Assembly: GCA_028280025.1 (NCBI GenBank)
Contig: JANQMO010000039.1
Location: 7,680 to 71,679 of the forward strand
DNA length: 64,000 bases
Direction of reading: 5' to 3'
From: Chlorobium sp.
GTDB lineage: Bacteria; Bacteroidota; Chlorobiia; Chlorobiales; Chlorobiaceae
Of the stretch, positions 1-7,648 are shown piece by piece. A model generated the notes under the pieces. That model had not been told where the DNA came from. It searched no databases and was given only the letters and a program-made list of their open reading frames with translations. Each line of letters opens with the position of its first letter. The first letter of the stretch is position 1. Position numbers and translations under genes: made by a program.

Positions 1-81
1 CAGCATATCATTGCGCTGTATGAAACGTATGGAAAATCAGTCCAGGTCATTGCTTGTGATAAAAGTCAAAAGTCTTGTTGA
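1..81 (+). CDS. possible C-terminal end of a gene cut by the window edge
   Basis: An open frame enters from the left edge and runs 26 codons to a TGA at 79-81, with the readable peptide QHIIALYETYGKSVQVIACD before a tail made by a repeat. The composition looks like coding sequence but I do not recognise the protein. The stop lies inside the start of a TTGTTGAG-type repeat, so the natural end of the protein may have been altered by that repeat. Only the bases to the left could settle it. Confidence 0.25.
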   Translation, partial: QHIIALYETYGKSVQVIACDKSQKSC

Positions 82-201
82 GTTGTTGAACTGTTGATTT
101 GTTGAGTTGTTGGTTCCAATCCAGTTGGAAAAAGACCAAAAGGACGTAAAGGACTCAAATGACAAAAATCTTGTTGATCTGTTGAGTTGTTGAGTTGTTT
201 G
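74..201. repeat. TTGTTGAG short tandem repeat, two blocks
   Basis: Two blocks (74-112 and 171-201) are built of degenerate 8-9 base units of the form TTGTTGAG/TTGTTGAAC/TGTTGATT. The same units occur, in either orientation, at about 19731-19750, 35881-35939 (inside menE), 40609-40722, 48398-48434, 56133-56165 and 58323-58361. This is an interspersed low-complexity repeat, not a CRISPR array, because there are no unique spacers of fixed length. Confidence 0.8.
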
Positions 202-206
202 AATGC

Positions 207-292
207 GGGCAGCCACAGGGGGCTGCCCCTACTCATTGCTCAGCACTCGTTGCTTCCCACCATTCACGATTTACGAATCACGATCTTCCCCT
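207..292. repeat. composite intergenic repeat: GC-rich hairpin plus CATTCACGATT block
   Basis: A hairpin (GGGCAGCC / GGCTGCCC, 207-228) is followed by CTACTCATTGCT, CAGCACTCGTTGCTTCC and CACCATTCACGATT. The same order of pieces recurs at 39077-39350, where the hairpins are GGGCGAAA / TTTCGCCC. A piece of the CATTCACGA block is also found at 19896-19940. It lies just beyond the 3' end of the ResB-like gene and could act as a terminator for it, although no T-run follows. Confidence 0.6.
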
Positions 293-322
293 CCTTACTC
301 CTGCGCACAAAGTGCGCTGCTG

Positions 323-1573
323 CTATTTTTTCCTGATGCCTTTCCAGAAAAACAGCGTGTTCCCTGCAAGGATCATAAAAAAACCAAGGTAGACCATCGG
401 CAGCCAGGGGTCCTTCACCCCTTCAACCAGACTCAGTTCAGACCATCTGCCGGCTTTCTCGTCATAACCCATCTGATAGAGGTTCCAGCCCTTGACAGAA
501 AGCGGCCTGTTGACCTCGAGCGCTGCGCTGCGCCCTTCCTCGGTCCCGTCGAGCATGACGGTTATCTCGGAACGATACTTTTTCGGCGACCCGGGAAGCA
601 AGACAATCAGCTTGTCGCCATGCCCGATAAAAGAGGGCTTGATGAACGGACTCCCCGTACTCACCCAGCCCAGAAGAGATTTTCCCTCATATGTTCCGCT
701 CAGGTATGCCCATGGCAGCGCGTCTTTCGTGCCTGCAGGTGCAGGCTCGGCTTGACCTTCTTTGAAAATTGCGTTTTCAAGGTACCGCTCGACTTTCACC
801 TCGACATTCTCCCATGACACCTCGAGCCCCTGACGCATGTCATCAGTCACACCGGCCTTGTGCGGAATGAAACGCTCGTGCGTTTGATCGTACAAGGCGA
901 GACGGGGGCTGTATTCCAGCATTTCAAAATCCTTGAGGTAAAGGGAAAAAGGAAGACCGATCATGGTTTTGTCCGCTGGTGTCCATGCCCTGTCAGTCGA
1001 CCGGCCTTCGTAGAGCGGGATAATAACCCTTTGCAGATCCGTCGCACCGGCAAGGCCGCAGGCAAGTGCTATCCAGAACCCGGCATGGAACAGAACGAAC
1101 TGCAGATTCGATACCTTGAACGGCACCGTCTTCCAGACAAGCGACAATCCCAGGTTGACAAGGAAAAAAAATACCGTCAGTGCAAACGGCCAGCTTGAGA
1201 AGACGCTGTCCAACCCCATCGCACCGGCCCAAAGCGGACCTGCGCCCTTTGTCTGGGGCAGCACCCCTCCGACCAGTGACAGAGCGGCTATCGACAGAAT
1301 CAGGCAAAGACCAAGCGGAATCCCGCCGAGCCAGCGAACAACCGGGTTGTCCCTCAGCAGCAACCCGGCAAGGACGATATTGACGACAAGAAGAAGCAGT
1401 ATGACAAGATTCATGGGCCAGGAAGGAAACGGCACTCCCCCTTCTCCCCCGGTTACCTCAAGAACGATTCCGACAAGAACAAGTGCCGCCGATAACCATG
1501 CACCTTCCCTGAAAGACCATGAATCAGGTGACTGCATCATTTCAGTTTTTACCACAATTGTTTTCCTCTTCAT
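323..1573 (-). CDS. ResB-like cytochrome c biogenesis membrane protein
   Basis: This 416-residue membrane protein matches the layout of ResB (Ccs1), which with ResC/CcsA carries and attaches haem to apocytochrome c outside the inner membrane (system II). Five hydrophobic segments fill the first ~180 residues, with a His in the fifth (VLFHAGFW). A large outside domain follows, then the typical ending: a KGWNLYQMGYD-like beta segment, KDPWLPMVYLGFFMILAG as the last membrane helix, and a basic tail. No ResC partner is visible downstream, as the window ends. The start is uncertain: ATG at 1571-1573 (used here) or the MMQSP pair at 1535-1540, one base after the stop of the HTH gene. In either case the two genes are translationally coupled. 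The role is from the family; the substrate cytochrome is unknown. Confidence 0.75.
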   Translation of the reverse strand: MKRKTIVVKTEMMQSPDSWSFREGAWLSAALVLVGIVLEVTGGEGGVPFPSWPMNLVILLLLVVNIVLAGLLLRDNPVVRWLGGIPLGLCLILSIAALSLVGGVLPQTKGAGPLWAGAMGLDSVFSSWPFALTVFFFLVNLGLSLVWKTVPFKVSNLQFVLFHAGFWIALACGLAGATDLQRVIIPLYEGRSTDRAWTPADKTMIGLPFSLYLKDFEMLEYSPRLALYDQTHERFIPHKAGVTDDMRQGLEVSWENVEVKVERYLENAIFKEGQAEPAPAGTKDALPWAYLSGTYEGKSLLGWVSTGSPFIKPSFIGHGDKLIVLLPGSPKKYRSEITVMLDGTEEGRSAALEVNRPLSVKGWNLYQMGYDEKAGRWSELSLVEGVKDPWLPMVYLGFFMILAGNTLFFWKGIRKK

Positions 1574-1868
1574 CCGTCTCGGCCGTAATGATCTGGCAGC
1601 ACTTGCAGACAACGCTCCTCAGCTCCATGCCACTCGCCCCTTTGTATATTTTATCGACAGCAATCCCTATTTCATCAAGATATGACTGGCTTTTGATTTC
1701 CTGCCTTCCCCTTTTTTTGTTCATGTACTGAGAGACGGCCGCAGGAGTAACTCCCAGCTTCTTTGCTGCCTGAGACTGGGTCATTCCAGCCTTTACAAGA
1801 CCGGCGGCAATATCCGCCCTTATCCGTGGCAGATTGTACCAGACGGCCTTTTCACATGGAAATATCAC
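1542..1868 (-). CDS. HTH (XRE-type) regulator with Cys-rich ends
   Basis: 108 residues with a GTG start (1866-1868). The N-terminus MIFPCEKAVWYNLPRIRADI leads into a helix-turn-helix at about residues 28-55 (MTQSQAAKKLGVTPAAVSQYMNKK), as in small COG2522-type predicted regulators that share the PCE-x-xW start. The C-terminal part holds CKCC and one more Cys near the end, so with Cys5 there are five cysteines, which could bind a metal, an Fe-S cluster or sense redox (inference). It sits upstream of and overlaps or abuts the ResB-like gene, so it may control cytochrome maturation. The target operator is not recognised. Confidence 0.75.
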   Translation of the reverse strand: MIFPCEKAVWYNLPRIRADIAAGLVKAGMTQSQAAKKLGVTPAAVSQYMNKKRGRQEIKSQSYLDEIGIAVDKIYKGASGMELRSVVCKCCQIITAETDEEENNCGKN

Positions 1869-2232
1869 GCTCTTCTATACTGTAGTTTATTTCAAAATCA
1901 TAAAGAACACGGCAATTACCTTCTCCGCAAAAGAACTCCCTGACGGAAATCCTCTTCGTATTGCTCCTGATGTAACAATGGTTAAACCGCCAAACAACAG
2001 CAACAAGTTCCTTCACCTGTTCCCGCTTTGTTCAAGAGACACGTCATAACGCATCCTGACCCTCTTGCACCATACATGCAAGCGTCCTGAAAAAACAAGA
2101 AACTCAACCCTCCCGCGGGTACAAGCTCCTTCCCGGATAATACTGCAGAAAAAAGGGAAACTACAGAACAATGCGGATAGTAAACCCTAAACTGATGCAG
2201 GTGAACGTCGGAACGCATCGGAAAAGACGGCA
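1869..2232. other. intergenic stretch, no gene seen
   Basis: 364 bases between the HTH gene (transcribed leftwards) and the end of the LOG-family gene. Short frames are present on both strands but none has protein-like composition or a convincing ribosome binding site. The promoter of the HTH-ResB pair should lie in the left part, but I cannot name a clear -35/-10 pair. Confidence 0.4.
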
Positions 2233-2970
2233 TTAAAAATTCAACGTGTATCCTTCAGGATAAAAACCCTCGATAATTTCAAGAACCTTTTCCGGGTCAT
2301 CCTCAAGAAAAATAAAATCCAGATCCTTTTCGGCAATATATCGTTTTTCCGAAAACATCATCCGACGCATCCAACGGTAAAACTCATCCCAGTACTCGCT
2401 TCCCATCATGATCAAGGGAAACCGCTCACTCTTTTGCGTCTGAATAAGTGTCGCTGCTTCGAAAAACTCATCCATCGTCCCGAATCCGCCCGGCAGCACG
2501 ATAAATGCCTGGGAATATTTCAGGAACATAACCTTGCGGACAAAAAAATACTTGAAGGTCAGGAGCCGTTCCCTGTCTATGTAAGGATTGGGGTTCTGCT
2601 GCAGGGGCAACTCTATATTGAAACCGATTGAAAGGCCTCCTGCTTCTTGAGCGCCTTTGTTTGCCGCTTCCATGACACCAGGCCCAGCCCCGGTAATGAC
2701 CGCAAATCCTTTTTTGGCCAAAAGCGCCCCTGTTCTTTCCGCAAGAGCATATTCAGGATGGCCGGAAGTAATTCGGGTAGAACCGAAGACGCTCACTGCG
2801 GGACCGGAATCGGACATTCTTTCAAATCCGTTCACGAATTCCGCCATAATTTTAAAGACCCTCCACCCGTCACCGGCGAAATCAGTCTGACGTTCGTACT
2901 TTTTATCCGGCGGCCTGACTTTTTCTTCAGACACGTCTCCGGGGCAATCCTTTTTTCGGGAAGACGGCAT
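2233..2970 (-). CDS. LOG-family (TIGR00730) Rossmann-fold protein
   Basis: 245 residues from the ATG at 2970, which begins MPSSRKKDCPG and follows the trpG/pabA stop by five bases. Longer upstream frames would run back into that gene. The nucleotide-binding fold shows SVFGSTR, TGAGPGVMEAANKG and the family signature PGGFGTMDE. Members with this motif hydrolyse nucleoside 5'-monophosphates to release a ribose 5-phosphate; some are the cytokinin-activating LOG enzymes, while in bacteria the substrate is often unproven. The long charged N-terminal extension (~60 residues) before the domain is typical of the larger subgroup of this family. Likely the last gene of a transcript with the glutamine amidotransferase. 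Confidence 0.85.
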   Translation of the reverse strand: MPSSRKKDCPGDVSEEKVRPPDKKYERQTDFAGDGWRVFKIMAEFVNGFERMSDSGPAVSVFGSTRITSGHPEYALAERTGALLAKKGFAVITGAGPGVMEAANKGAQEAGGLSIGFNIELPLQQNPNPYIDRERLLTFKYFFVRKVMFLKYSQAFIVLPGGFGTMDEFFEAATLIQTQKSERFPLIMMGSEYWDEFYRWMRRMMFSEKRYIAEKDLDFIFLEDDPEKVLEIIEGFYPEGYTLNF

Positions 2971-2975
2971 GACAG

Positions 2976-3539
2976 TCAAAGTGCTAAAAAGTTGCCGATA
3001 AGCTGTTTTCCTTCGCTGGTCATGATCGATTCGGGATGAAACTGCACACCGTAAAGCTGCTTTTCCAGGCAATCCATTCCCATGATAACACCGTCCTCTG
3101 TCCAGGCCCTGATAACGAGCTCGTCCGGAAGGTTTTCTTTTTCAACGATAAGAGAATGGTAGCGTGTCGCCACAAACGGGTTTTTGAGGCCCTTGAAAAT
3201 GCCCTGGTTGTCATGAAAAATACTGGATGTCTTGCCGTGCATGATATCGGCCGCACGCACGATCCGGCCACCCAATGCCTCTCCGATGGACTGGTGCCCG
3301 AGACAAACGCCAAGAACAGGGATGGCGCCTTGAAGCCTGCGAATGAGAGGTACAGAGACGCCCGCATCATGCGGTGTTCCCGGGCCCGGCGATATGACGA
3401 TCTTTTCAGGACCGATTTCGAGGATCTCTTCCACCCCGATATCATCGTTGCGGTAGACCGTGACATCCGCTCCCAGTTCGCCCATATACTGGACAAGGTT
3501 GTAGGTAAACGAATCGTAATTATCGATGACAAGAACCAT
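2976..3539 (-). CDS. trpG: anthranilate / aminodeoxychorismate synthase glutaminase subunit
   Basis: 187 residues from the ATG giving MVLVIDNYDSFTYNLVQYMG, the classic start of this class I amidotransferase. The catalytic Cys79 lies in VLGVCLGHQ, the oxyanion loop in SPGPGTPHDAG, and the His-Glu pair in QFHPES. It takes the amide of glutamine and hands ammonia to TrpE or PabB, so it serves tryptophan and/or folate synthesis. No trpE or pabB is next to it, so it may serve both (trpG/pabA not distinguishable here). Just upstream (3540-3721) is a gap, so it may have its own promoter. It is followed closely by the LOG-family gene. Confidence 0.9.
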   Translation of the reverse strand: MVLVIDNYDSFTYNLVQYMGELGADVTVYRNDDIGVEEILEIGPEKIVISPGPGTPHDAGVSVPLIRRLQGAIPVLGVCLGHQSIGEALGGRIVRAADIMHGKTSSIFHDNQGIFKGLKNPFVATRYHSLIVEKENLPDELVIRAWTEDGVIMGMDCLEKQLYGVQFHPESIMTSEGKQLIGNFLAL

Positions 3540-3721
3540 GAACTGTAACTGCTCGCGTTTCGTTAAATAAACTCGATCTTCAAAAGCCGCATCTTTGCCG
3601 GCGCCGAAAATCCGATACCCTTTCGATCCCTTGCCTTCCGGGCAATGATAACCGATCCCCAAAAAACACGACATCGGGATTCCCCGGCCGGAAACCCGTT
3701 GAAAAAGAACAATTTCGGGTA

Positions 3722-4969
3722 TTACAGCGACATCCTCGTACCCTGCTCGAGAGACGCGGCGTAACGGAACATCGCCTCATATTCCGGACTCAACAGCACG
3801 TTCCTCCGCGCCATGACAACCCTGGCCGCTTCAATCGCTTTATCAATAGTGTACGGCTCGAAACCATGCCCGGCCCCGCCCCAGGAAAACGAGGGAATAT
3901 TTTTTTGAGGAAACCCGCTGCCGAAAATATTAGAGGATGTGCCGGCAACCGTACCCGTGTTGAACATGGAGTTGATCGAACACCTGGTATGCTCACCCAT
4001 GATAAGGCCGAGAAACTGCAACCCGGTCTGAACGCTATCCTCGCCGTGTACAATGCTTACCTTCCCGTAATCATTTCTCAAATCCGAGGTATTGGTACCG
4101 GCCCCGAGATTACACCAGGACGACAGGTACGAGTGACCGAGAAAACCTTCGTGCTGCTTGTTCGCAAATGGTTCGACAATTGAATCCTCGATCTCGCCGC
4201 CAGTCTTGGAAAAACTGCCGATAGAGACATTGTCATGCAGATGTGCGCCGGCCCTGACACGAGCGGATGTATCGATAAAGATATTGTCCGCAAGCACCGA
4301 TTGAGACTCGATCACTGCTCCGGAACTGACGGCAATGAATCCGGAGCCTGCATCAAGAACGGCACCGGGCTTTATCGCTGCTCCCTCGGCAATAAAAATG
4401 TTATCGGGATTTTCCAGCGCGGCATATGAAGAAACCTCTCCGAGAACCTTCCCAAACTCTATCGATTCGGCATCCCTGGCAAGTTCAAAGGGATGCAGCG
4501 CAACCGGATCCCAGATGTTGCAGAGCAGCGTGAAACCATCCACATCTATGATCTCACACCGGGATGCGAGAGCCGCGGTATCGATAACGTCTGCGGAAAG
4601 CTCTTTGCGGCCATGCTGCGTTTCCGCACTGATCCGGGCAAAAATCATATCGTCACCCTGCACGAGGCATTGTCCGGGCCCGGGAGGGTTCGCCGTCATA
4701 ATATCCACTGACGCTTCGTCACACAAAAGTCTTCCGTTTACAAGAAGGAGATCACCGCAGCCGCTCTGGGGATAAAAAACCGGGAGTGTCCGACGAAATA
4801 CAGGCTCGAGATACCTCCTGAGATGACATGAAATCTCTCTTTCCCCGCCAAGGCGGACATGAAATTTCTCAAAAAGGGTTCGAAAACCGGTAGTCAGCAA
4901 GTAGACCGGCTTGAAATGCAGCAAAGGCAGAAACCGGGAAACGTGCTCATCTTCAAAAATGACAATCCG
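3722..4969 (-). CDS. GlmU-like sugar nucleotidyltransferase / acyltransferase
   Basis: 415 residues from MRIVIFEDEHVSRFLPL. The N-terminal half is a divergent nucleotidyltransferase. The C-terminal half (about 190-370) is a left-handed beta helix of hexapeptide repeats (EGAAIKPGAVLDAGSGFIAV, SVLADNIFIDTSARVRAGAH, DNVSIGSFSKTGGEIEDSIV), followed by FLGHSYLSSWCNLGAGTNTSDLRNDYG, the acetyltransferase signature of GlmU. This arrangement fits the alternative GlmU family of Bacteroidota/Chlorobiota (TIGR03991), thought to make UDP-N-acetylglucosamine for cell wall and lipopolysaccharide. It is eight bases from the lipid kinase gene upstream, so the two are probably co-transcribed. An upstream ATG ten codons earlier overlaps that gene and is less likely. 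Confidence 0.8.
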   Translation of the reverse strand, partial: RIVIFEDEHVSRFLPLLHFKPVYLLTTGFRTLFEKFHVRLGGEREISCHLRRYLEPVFRRTLPVFYPQSGCGDLLLVNGRLLCDEASVDIMTANPPGPGQCLVQGDDMIFARISAETQHGRKELSADVIDTAALASRCEIIDVDGFTLLCNIWDPVALHPFELARDAESIEFGKVLGEVSSYAALENPDNIFIAEGAAIKPGAVLDAGSGFIAVSSGAVIESQSVLADNIFIDTSARVRAGAHLHDNVSIGSFSKTGGEIEDSIVEPFANKQHEGFLGHSYLSSWCNLGAGTNTSDLRNDYGKVSIVHGEDSVQTGLQFLGLIMGEHTRCSINSMFNTGTVAGTSSNIFGSGFPQKNIPSFSWGGAGHGFEPYTIDKAIEAARVVMARRNVLLSPEYEAMFRYAASLEQGTRMSL

Positions 4970-4977
4970 CATAACGA

Positions 4978-5910
4978 TTATCGCTGTTTCTGACCGCAAT
5001 GCTCCTCTTCAGCACGGCATAAGACGTTTATGGACGAAGGAACACTTTCAATCCTTACTTTTCCGTTCACATTATCGAATACTTCGCCGTCCAAATGCAT
5101 AACCTCAGGATTACGAATCTCGATCTCGACGGCATGAGCCTTTGTGTAAAGAACCCTGGAATCATGTATCTGCTCTCCTTTCATATACTTGAGAACAAAA
5201 CCGAAAAACCTTGCCCTGGGAATATCTTTGAGAATGCAGACATCAAGCAGCCCGTCGTCGATCTTCGCTTCAGGCGCGATATGAAACTTTCCGCCCTCGA
5301 TCCGGCCGTTGCCGACGGAAAAAGCAAACACCTTTTCGTCGAGTTCTATTGTTCCTTCCGGAGTATCGAGCTTAATATGCATTTTTGGGGAGTTATAACC
5401 TAAAAGCACCGACAGAAGAGCATGCATGTACATGAGCTCCCCCCTGACCCATTTGCTCTGCCGGACTTTGCGAGCTATTCTGCCGGTAAGACCCACCCCG
5501 CACGAATTGAGGAAATAGCGTTTGAAACCGCTCCCCGTTGACACGCTGCCCAGATCAACCAGTACGGTTCTTCCGGAAAAATATGCTTCGAGAGGACAAT
5601 CGCGGCCGAAGCCATGATCGAGCGATTTGACAAAATCATTTGCCGAACCGACGGGCAGGATTCCAAGGCTCACATCAGAAAAAGCAAGAACGTTTGCGAT
5701 TTCATGCGCCGTACCATCTCCGCCGCAGGCAATGACTGCCCTGCTTCGTTCAAGTGATTCCCGGGCAAGACTGAAAGCATGCCCGGCGTATTCGCTCTTG
5801 CAGGCAACCGCCTGAGGATGTCTGCCCAGCACGTTTCGTATACGTGAAGCATATCTGGCCGATCGGCCCCTGTCGGCAGCAGGGTTTATGATAAACGTTG
5901 TATTTTTCAC
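4978..5910 (-). CDS. diacylglycerol/lipid kinase (YegS/BmrU family)
   Basis: 310 residues from a GTG at 5908-5910 with GGAAAAGG about 10 bases before it; a longer frame reaches 5961 but adds nothing conserved. The start VKNTTFIINPAADRGRSA is the phosphate-binding beginning of the DAGK catalytic domain, the nucleotide loop is CGGDGTAHEIAN, and LPVGSANDFVKSL is the usual third motif. Such enzymes phosphorylate diacylglycerol or other lipid alcohols with ATP at the inner face of the membrane. First gene of a short unit with the GlmU-like gene. The exact lipid is not predictable. Confidence 0.85.
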   Translation of the reverse strand: MKNTTFIINPAADRGRSARYASRIRNVLGRHPQAVACKSEYAGHAFSLARESLERSRAVIACGGDGTAHEIANVLAFSDVSLGILPVGSANDFVKSLDHGFGRDCPLEAYFSGRTVLVDLGSVSTGSGFKRYFLNSCGVGLTGRIARKVRQSKWVRGELMYMHALLSVLLGYNSPKMHIKLDTPEGTIELDEKVFAFSVGNGRIEGGKFHIAPEAKIDDGLLDVCILKDIPRARFFGFVLKYMKGEQIHDSRVLYTKAHAVEIEIRNPEVMHLDGEVFDNVNGKVRIESVPSSINVLCRAEEEHCGQKQR

Positions 5911-6311
5911 TGGCGTATACCTTTTCCGTGATATTCCATAAAAGCCAACAGATACCAACACCTACTAACATATTCCATCGACCGGCAAATCAAAAATACC
6001 ATGCCTGCAACGACCGGCAACCAACCTCGATACAGCATGAACCGTACTGCCGCCGACAAATACGTCAGAAACGTTCATGTATACAACGATCGGCAATGCC
6101 GCAGACATTCGATCTCTCCGGTCCGCAGCAACGGTTGAAGGCAAAAGCAGATGCATTGTGTGCCATCCCGGGCAGATGAAGACCCACGTCACACAACCAG
6201 CGTGATATCTCAATCCGCCACACTCTTTTTTCTTTAAAAAATCAAATTATTCACGTAATATACTATCAGTACGTCAACAAGTACTCAACAGAACACTATT
6301 AAGACTGCACC
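5911..6311 (+). promoter_or_regulatory. divergent intergenic region with candidate promoter for the three-paralogue block
   Basis: 400 bases without a gene. A candidate promoter is TTTAAA (6233-6238), 17 bases, TAATAT (6256-6261), placed 51 bases before the first paralogue. Just downstream of the -10 is an inverted repeat AGTAC-8-GTACT (6268-6285) that could be an operator, perhaps for self-control by the HTH proteins (inference). No ribosome binding site of standard strength precedes the ATG at 6312. Confidence 0.35.
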
Positions 6312-7538
6312 ATGAACACATGTCCCGTAACATATCTACCGATTACAGCAAACCCCAACTGGCAAAGAAAGGAACACTTCAAAGGATCATCCTATACAAA
6401 AGTTTTCAGGCTTCTGGGCAAAGATATCCTCCTCTACAATATCGAAACGGATCAGGATATTACGCTTGCCAATATGGATTCCAGCCTGTTCCGGTCAGCG
6501 CTGCACGATAACAACCTCGAAGACAAACCCACCTGCCTTGTCTGGGATTTGCAGCATGTGAGCGGCATATCCCTTGACTACAAAAAGCAGCTGGCAAACC
6601 TGGTTTTCAATTCCTCGATAACGTTCGGCATTGTCGTTTTTTACAATGTTGAGCCGCAATGCCTCACAACGGTTGAAACATTTTGCGCGATGGTTCCGGA
6701 AATGATCCCGGTCCTCATCAGGAAAAACTATTCCGATGCCGTCAACACCGTCCTCGACTGGAAAAAGGGCTTGCCCGTCAATAATGAAATCGACCAGGAT
6801 CCCGATCTGGTCAACAAAAAAGAGTTTCTTGCTTTTGTCGGAAGACTTTGCTGGCTGAAAATGACCGATCAGAATCTTCAACTGCCCGCCACCTCAGACA
6901 GGCTTTACCCATATTTCAAAGCGATCGAAAACCTTCAGGCAGACATACGTGAATGTTACAAGGATCAGGAAAATGAGTTACAAAAGATCGCTGCCGATCA
7001 TGAAAAAACACTGATGGAAAAAAACATTCTGCTCAACGCACAGAAAGAACTGTACAAAAAACTCAAGGGGCAGCTTGAAAAGGAAAAATCAGCTTTGACG
7101 GCAAGAATCGCTTCCCAGGAAATGGAACTGACAAGAATTTCGACCGCAATTGCCGAAAAAACATCTGCACTCAGATCACTGGTTGACATGATAAGCGAAC
7201 TGGATATCGATCATGAACAGAAAAGCGCCATGATCGAACATTGCCGCCGCATGATTGATACCGAAATGATTGAAAAAAGGCTCAGCATAGAACTGACGAC
7301 AACAGACTCCGAGTTTCTCTCCAGGCTGCAGCGAAAGCACCCCAACCTCAACCAGAGAGAACTGAGGATATGCCTTCTCATCAAGTTGAATTACAATACA
7401 AGGGATATAGCCCGTTCCGTCGGTATATCAACAAGAGGTATGGAGAGCATCCGCTACCGAATGCACAAGAAAATCGGTCTGTCGAAACATCAGTCATTAA
7501 AAGGCTATCTCACCGAAATGGCTGCATCGGCAGACTGA
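6312..7538 (+). CDS. tandem paralogue 1: Cys-Pro motif, coiled coil, LuxR-like HTH
   Basis: 408 residues, not recognised as a named protein. Layout: (1) N-terminal MNTCPVTYLPI, shared with the next two genes; (2) an alpha/beta domain, about 30-160, with beta strands RLLGKDILLYNI, TCLVWDLQHVSGI and FGIVVFYNV, weakly like a STAS/SpoIIAA fold (inference); (3) a long coiled coil, about 200-300, with RIASQEMELTRISTAIAEKT almost identical in paralogue 3; (4) a C-terminal HTH, HPNLNQRELRICLLIKLNYN then RDIARSVGISTRGMESIRYRMHKKIGL, of the kind at the end of Bacteroidota LuxR-type regulators. No membrane segment or signal peptide. Probably a soluble DNA-binding regulator whose N-terminal domain senses something. 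It heads a three-gene block; a perfect 14-bp hairpin separates it from gene two. Confidence 0.85.
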   Translation: MNTCPVTYLPITANPNWQRKEHFKGSSYTKVFRLLGKDILLYNIETDQDITLANMDSSLFRSALHDNNLEDKPTCLVWDLQHVSGISLDYKKQLANLVFNSSITFGIVVFYNVEPQCLTTVETFCAMVPEMIPVLIRKNYSDAVNTVLDWKKGLPVNNEIDQDPDLVNKKEFLAFVGRLCWLKMTDQNLQLPATSDRLYPYFKAIENLQADIRECYKDQENELQKIAADHEKTLMEKNILLNAQKELYKKLKGQLEKEKSALTARIASQEMELTRISTAIAEKTSALRSLVDMISELDIDHEQKSAMIEHCRRMIDTEMIEKRLSIELTTTDSEFLSRLQRKHPNLNQRELRICLLIKLNYNTRDIARSVGISTRGMESIRYRMHKKIGLSKHQSLKGYLTEMAASAD

Positions 7539-7583
7539 GCGGAACCAGCCGGAATACCCCGAAAAACCATAACAACGACATTT

Positions 7584-7627
7584 CCCTGAACGCATAGAGC
7601 TTTCCTGACGGCCCTATGCGTTCAGGG
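7584..7627 (+). terminator. perfect 14-bp hairpin between paralogues 1 and 2
   Basis: CCCTGAACGCATAG (7584-7597) pairs without mismatch to CTATGCGTTCAGGG (7614-7627) with a 16-base loop. No T-run follows on the + strand, so it could be an RNA-processing or stability element, an attenuator, or a DNA operator rather than a simple terminator. It ends 21 bases before the next ATG. Confidence 0.6.
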
Positions 7628-7648
7628 AGAACCCGACAGTTGGATCGC

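Noticed and set aside
74..201. Possible CRISPR array
   Set aside because: Units are 8-9 bases with no spacers and no cas genes in the window.
1982..2233. 83-codon frame between the HTH gene and the LOG gene
   Set aside because: Cys-rich and low-complexity, no ribosome binding site, overlaps the LOG stop.
4335..4775. Long frame antisense to the GlmU-like gene
   Set aside because: Shadow of the real gene; composition is biased to Ser/Pro/Arg with no family pattern.
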